64,000 nt of DNA from Clostridium felsineum DSM 794 (GTDB taxonomy: Bacteria; Bacillota; Clostridia; Clostridiales; Clostridiaceae), in the NCBI RefSeq assembly GCF_002006355.2, contig NZ_CP096980.1:868001-932000 (forward strand). The letters are read 5' to 3'. The position numbers and the translations under genes are program-made. Shown in pieces: positions 60,479 through 64,000 of the stretch. Each line of letters starts with the position of its first letter. The first letter of the stretch is position 1. The notes beneath the pieces were generated by a model. That model saw nothing but the letters and a program-made list of their open reading frames with translations. It had not been told where the DNA came from and ran no database searches.

Positions 60479-62803
60479 TTAATTGTATATATCAAAAGAT
60501 GAAATTTCATTAAATATAACATAATCTGTTTTTATTATGCTTGAATCAAAAGTTTGTGTTGTATCAAAAGTATAGAAAGGGTCGCCAACACCAGCTGATC
60601 TTGAATTACGCCATCCGATAAAATCATTAATCGTATCTGTTGGTATATCATATATCTTAGATTGTCCATTTGTCATTGTTATAGATAATGTTGCAATATC
60701 AGTATTAGCTGTTGAATCTACAGTTATTGTACATTTAGCTATTTTTCCATCAGCTGTTGCAGCAGTTATTATTGCAGTACCATCCTTTAATGCTGATATT
60801 TTTCCTGTAGAGTCAACATCAGCTATAGTTTTATCACTACTACTCCAAGTTATGCCTTTACTTGAAATATCAGTTGGTGTAACTGCTGCTGAAAGTATAT
60901 CTGAGTCACCTGGTTTTAATTTATCTGTAGTTTTGTTTAAGTTTATTCTTGTAATATTTGTAGGTGAAATTTTAGTGAAATCAGCTACTTCAAAGGATGA
61001 TATTTTATCAAAGGATATATATTCTGTTTTTAATATGCTTGCATTTAATTTATTAAATATATAGTCTAATTGACCAACACCAGTTGATTTTAATTTATAC
61101 CAGGATATAAAGTTATTAACGATATCCATTGATGTTATAAATGTTTCAGTTTGTCCATTCGTCATTGTTATTGATAATCTTGCTTTATCACGATTTGGAG
61201 TAACAGTTACTACACATGAGGCTGTTTTTCCATCAGCTGTTGTTGCTGTTATTGTTGCTGTTCCTTCATTTTGGGCTGTTATAGTTCCATTAGAATCTAC
61301 TGAGGCTATGGATGGATCACTTGTTGACCATACTACACTTTTGTCTATTGCATCATCAGGAGTTATGGTTGCTATTAATTTGTCATTTTGTCCTGTTATC
61401 AATTCATCTGTATTTTTATTTAAGGTTATGCCAGTAGCATTTTGAACTTGAACCTTTTGATGAGTTACTTCTGATATATTTCCAGCTTTATCTATTGCTG
61501 CAATATGAACATAAAAATCATTTTTATATGAATTATTTATAACATAATTTGTTGAAGTTGTAGTAATTGTATTACCAGGAATTGTATCAGGATTTTGATC
61601 CACTACAATAGAATAGCCATTTATACCAGTTGTAACAGTTGCTGTTTTTGTAGCTGAACTTACTTTTGTGCCATCATTTTTTCCTGTTGCTTCAACATAA
61701 TAATCATAGGTACTTCCGTTATCTGTAGATGAATAATCTAGAGAAATTTGATTTTTGGAAGTATCATTAGTTACAGAATTTATAACAGGTTTATTTGGTG
61801 CATCTACATCTTGTCCTTTATGATCCTCCCAAGAGGTTTGATCTGTTACTTGAGCTAAATATAATAGAGTATTTGCAAGTAATTTTTTTTCATCAGAGTT
61901 AGCTTGTCCATTTGAATGACCTGTTTGAATCATTGCTGTATTATTCCAGGTACTTAAATAGAAGTTTCCAGGGTTAATCATATCATCAGCGGTATATGAT
62001 TTATGAGTAAATCTAATCCAAATATCTCCATATGATAGTTGAGAATTATGGGTTACAGGTACGGATAAGTTATTGTTAATTGTCCAAGGATAGTTTACTA
62101 AAGAACCTGTTTTTACTTTAGTAAGATTAGAAGTAGTGGAGCTAGCTGGTAAGATTCTACCGTTATCGTTGGCAGAACCTGTATAAGGATTAGAATTTGT
62201 TTTCAGGTTTAAGTTTGCATAATTGGCTAATTTAGAAAAATAAGTTTGGTTTATAGTATCATGCCCAAAAAGAACACCTCTGCCACTTTTTATGAATGAT
62301 TCAACAACAGGTTCAGAAGTAGCATTTAAATCTTCTGAATTGTTACTATCCCATGAACCAAACATAATAACATCATACTCATTTCCATTACTATCCTTTA
62401 TATTAGGATTAGAGTTAAATGTGCTTAGTGGGATTTCAGTAACAGTTATAATGCCTTTTCCATATCCTGTTGCATCTTCTGGATTAGGATCTTCCATCCA
62501 ACTTTTTAGGTTGTTTCCTGCATCTGGATAAACATTTAGTACATGAACCTTGTCTGTAGTAGTACCTTTACAAGGCGTAGTTTGAAATTGTGAGTCTGTT
62601 GATTTTTTAGAATATAACTTATAGGAATAATCTTGCGATGCACCAGACATATTCCATTTTAAGTCATTACAATTTGCATCATTATTAGGCGTGACGGTTA
62701 AATCTAGTTGTGGTGTAGTATCAGCAGAAATATTATTAGTAGTTGTAAATGAAAAAGCAAATACAGCTATTAATAATGTACTGAACATTTTTTTGAGTTT
62801 CAT
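60479..62803 (-). CDS. Large secreted protein: DUF5057-like head, Big2 domains and the repeat domain
   Basis: A 774-residue exported protein with signal peptide (LLIAVFAFSFTTTNNISA). The first 320 residues contain HVLNVYPDAGNNLKSWM, VIMFGSWDSNN and GRGVLFGHDTIN, resembling the DUF5057 region of clostridial surface proteins. A fibronectin-like stretch follows (about 335-455). Then come two units, each a Big2 Ig-like domain (VWSTSDPSIASVDSNGTIT; ITWSSSDKTIADVDSTGKIS) followed by one copy of the 70-residue domain seen at 7170-8340 (ARLSITMTNGQTE...; ATLSITMTNGQSK...). No sortase or SLH anchor is visible. A role in adhesion or wall binding is inferred from the Big2 domains. Confidence 0.8.
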   Translation of the reverse strand: MKLKKMFSTLLIAVFAFSFTTTNNISADTTPQLDLTVTPNNDANCNDLKWNMSGASQDYSYKLYSKKSTDSQFQTTPCKGTTTDKVHVLNVYPDAGNNLKSWMEDPNPEDATGYGKGIITVTEIPLSTFNSNPNIKDSNGNEYDVIMFGSWDSNNSEDLNATSEPVVESFIKSGRGVLFGHDTINQTYFSKLANYANLNLKTNSNPYTGSANDNGRILPASSTTSNLTKVKTGSLVNYPWTINNNLSVPVTHNSQLSYGDIWIRFTHKSYTADDMINPGNFYLSTWNNTAMIQTGHSNGQANSDEKKLLANTLLYLAQVTDQTSWEDHKGQDVDAPNKPVINSVTNDTSKNQISLDYSSTDNGSTYDYYVEATGKNDGTKVSSATKTATVTTGINGYSIVVDQNPDTIPGNTITTTSTNYVINNSYKNDFYVHIAAIDKAGNISEVTHQKVQVQNATGITLNKNTDELITGQNDKLIATITPDDAIDKSVVWSTSDPSIASVDSNGTITAQNEGTATITATTADGKTASCVVTVTPNRDKARLSITMTNGQTETFITSMDIVNNFISWYKLKSTGVGQLDYIFNKLNASILKTEYISFDKISSFEVADFTKISPTNITRINLNKTTDKLKPGDSDILSAAVTPTDISSKGITWSSSDKTIADVDSTGKISALKDGTAIITAATADGKIAKCTITVDSTANTDIATLSITMTNGQSKIYDIPTDTINDFIGWRNSRSAGVGDPFYTFDTTQTFDSSIIKTDYVIFNEISSFDIYN

Positions 62804-63002
62804 AAAATTCCTCCTAAAGTATGTATTTGTGATTTAAAACCACTTTTTATTATAAAATGAATTTTAAGGAAGTTCAAATTAATATATACATATATGTAAT
62901 TTAGTTTATAAAAAAGTGATGTGATTTTTATAAATTATTAGGTATAGAATTATCCAATATAACAAAAACTATCTTATGTAAAAGGGTATAAAAGAAGGAA
63001 TA

Positions 63003-63050
63003 AAACTGTAAAGGCTTTCTGTGATTTTTATCTTATCACAGAAAGCCTTT
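63003..63050 (-). terminator. Terminator of the DUF5050-like gene
   Basis: A perfect 16-bp stem, AAAGGCTTTCTGTGAT (63010-63025) with ATCACAGAAAGCCTTT (63035-63050). On the minus strand it follows the stop at 63062 and is trailed by ACAGTTTTATT. The rest of 62804-63061 contains only the upstream region of the Big2 gene. Confidence 0.88.
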
Positions 63051-63061
63051 TGTAATTAAAA

Positions 63062-64000
63062 TTATTGAAGCTTATGAAGTTCACTTCCATCTGCTTTCAT
63101 AATGTAATTTGAGGTTACTCCATTTTCTGTACCATCAAAGAAAATAAAGTTAGGTGTAATATTTATGTTTGAGACCTTTGATACATTGTTAAGATTAAAA
63201 GTTGTTTTTCTTAAAGTATCTGCATTAATTTTGAAAAAAGAATTTCTTTTATTGTCGCTAGAGTATATATAGTTGTCACTTAAATTTAAGAAATGTGAAG
63301 GGGAGGCATCAACCTGCTCTTTTCCCTCACCGTCTTTTTTGATTTTATATAAACTTCCGCTATCTGAATCATTTGTGTAATATATTAAATCTTTGTGTGT
63401 ATTTATATAAATTGAAATGTCGTTGTTTAGCTTAGTTTCGTCTGAACCATCTTTCCTTATTTTATATAGAGAGTTTCCCTTAGTCTCATCTTGATAGTAT
63501 ATATAATCATCTAAAACCGTTATGTAGGAGGAATAAGAGTTGTTTAATTTTTGCTTATTTAGACCATCTATAGTCATTTTATATAATTTGTTTTCATCAT
63601 TTTCATTTTGATAGTATAGATAGCCAGAAGACAGATTAAGATAGAATACTTTATCATCTGAAATTTTATAAGTTTTTAGATCACCTTTATTTATTTTATA
63701 TAGCTTTCCATCATCAGATACATTTCTATAATATATGAAGCTGTCATCTGAATTAAGATAATAAGCTTTATCAGAAGTTAATTTCTTTTTATTTGAACCA
63801 TCATAATTCATTCGATATATACCTGGAGCTCCATAGGTTGCAGAGTAGTATATGTAATTTTTATCGGCTAGGGAAGTACCGTAGTTACTTATGTTTCCAA
63901 TGGAATTTCCGTTTTTGTAGCAGTCATTTTGATACTGTGAATAATGAATTTTATTGTAATTGAGTTTAGGTGTGATTTTATTCGAAGCTTTGCTTATAGT
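63062..64000 (-). CDS. DUF5050-like repeat protein, 5' end outside the window
   Basis: The minus-strand frame is open from the window edge through 63811 (where an internal ATG occurs) to the stop at 63062, giving 312 residues of a longer protein. It consists of repeats of about 40 residues with the pattern hydrophobic-IYY-x-(N/D)-x-x-(D/E)-x-x-x-LYKI-(K/N)-x-DG, for example NYIYYSATYGAPGIYRMNYD and DYIYYQDETKGNSLYKIRKD. This is the DUF5050 beta-propeller-like pattern of clostridial exported proteins. Signal peptide and any N-terminal domain are not visible. No enzymatic motif is seen. Confidence 0.78.
   Translation of the reverse strand, partial: TISKASNKITPKLNYNKIHYSQYQNDCYKNGNSIGNISNYGTSLADKNYIYYSATYGAPGIYRMNYDGSNKKKLTSDKAYYLNSDDSFIYYRNVSDDGKLYKINKGDLKTYKISDDKVFYLNLSSGYLYYQNENDENKLYKMTIDGLNKQKLNNSYSSYITVLDDYIYYQDETKGNSLYKIRKDGSDETKLNNDISIYINTHKDLIYYTNDSDSGSLYKIKKDGEGKEQVDASPSHFLNLSDNYIYSSDNKRNSFFKINADTLRKTTFNLNNVSKVSNINITPNFIFFDGTENGVTSNYIMKADGSELHKLQ

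Overview
The window is low-GC, Gram-positive and clostridial. The strongest clue is a ptb-buk pair whose proteins look almost identical to, but not the same as, what I remember of Clostridium acetobutylicum. A ferredoxin-type thioredoxin reductase, a CwlD spore amidase and many GTG/TTG starts agree. I read it as a close relative or divergent strain of C. acetobutylicum. There are no rRNA or tRNA genes and no CRISPR array.

Layout. 1-3000: the end of a phosphate transporter, cwlD, a two-subunit fumarase and a hypothetical protein. 3019-7044: a sigma-54 activator carrying an HPr-like domain, divergent from ptsI; ptsI has a textbook -24/-12 promoter and three palindromes upstream. 7170-9877: two small secreted repeat proteins and a membrane TPR protein, separated by a nested inverted repeat. 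10026-11203: thioredoxin and its flavoprotein reductase behind a CsoR/CstR-like operator. 11286-15299: a cell-wall hydrolase under a c-di-AMP riboswitch, a membrane protein of unknown function, and the c-di-AMP synthase pair cdaA-cdaR. 15312-19576: an FAD protein, ptb-buk with a Rex-like operator, and a VanZ-like protein.

19870-32771 and 41652-60422 are two large exopolysaccharide (EPS) operons built on the same plan. Each starts with an initiating sugar-phosphate transferase and a mannose-1-phosphate guanylyltransferase. Each has a variable middle of glycosyltransferases, polymerase and flippase. Each then carries the same four-gene block: LCP ligase, PHP phosphatase, chain-length protein and tyrosine kinase. 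Operon 2 also holds the whole GDP-D-glycero-D-manno-heptose pathway, a pyruvyl transferase and two terminal acyltransferases. The two operon promoters are conserved in sequence and spacing.

Between the EPS operons lie two other systems. 32966-36980 is a decaying array of polymorphic-toxin modules: two broken toxin genes with intact nuclease tips, each followed by an intact immunity gene, then a third fused toxin/immunity remnant. 37093-40703 is the biotin operon bioY-bioB-bioD-bioA behind a BirA operator. A small hydrophobic ORF and a long AT-rich gap follow. The window ends with two secreted proteins on the minus strand: a Big2 protein that shares the repeat domain of the genes near 7-8 kb, and a DUF5050-like repeat protein that runs off the edge.

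The points most worth following up are the HPr-domain activator with its sigma-54 ptsI promoter, the toxin debris array, the twin EPS operons, the six-copy secreted domain, and the CsoR-like site on the thioredoxin operon.
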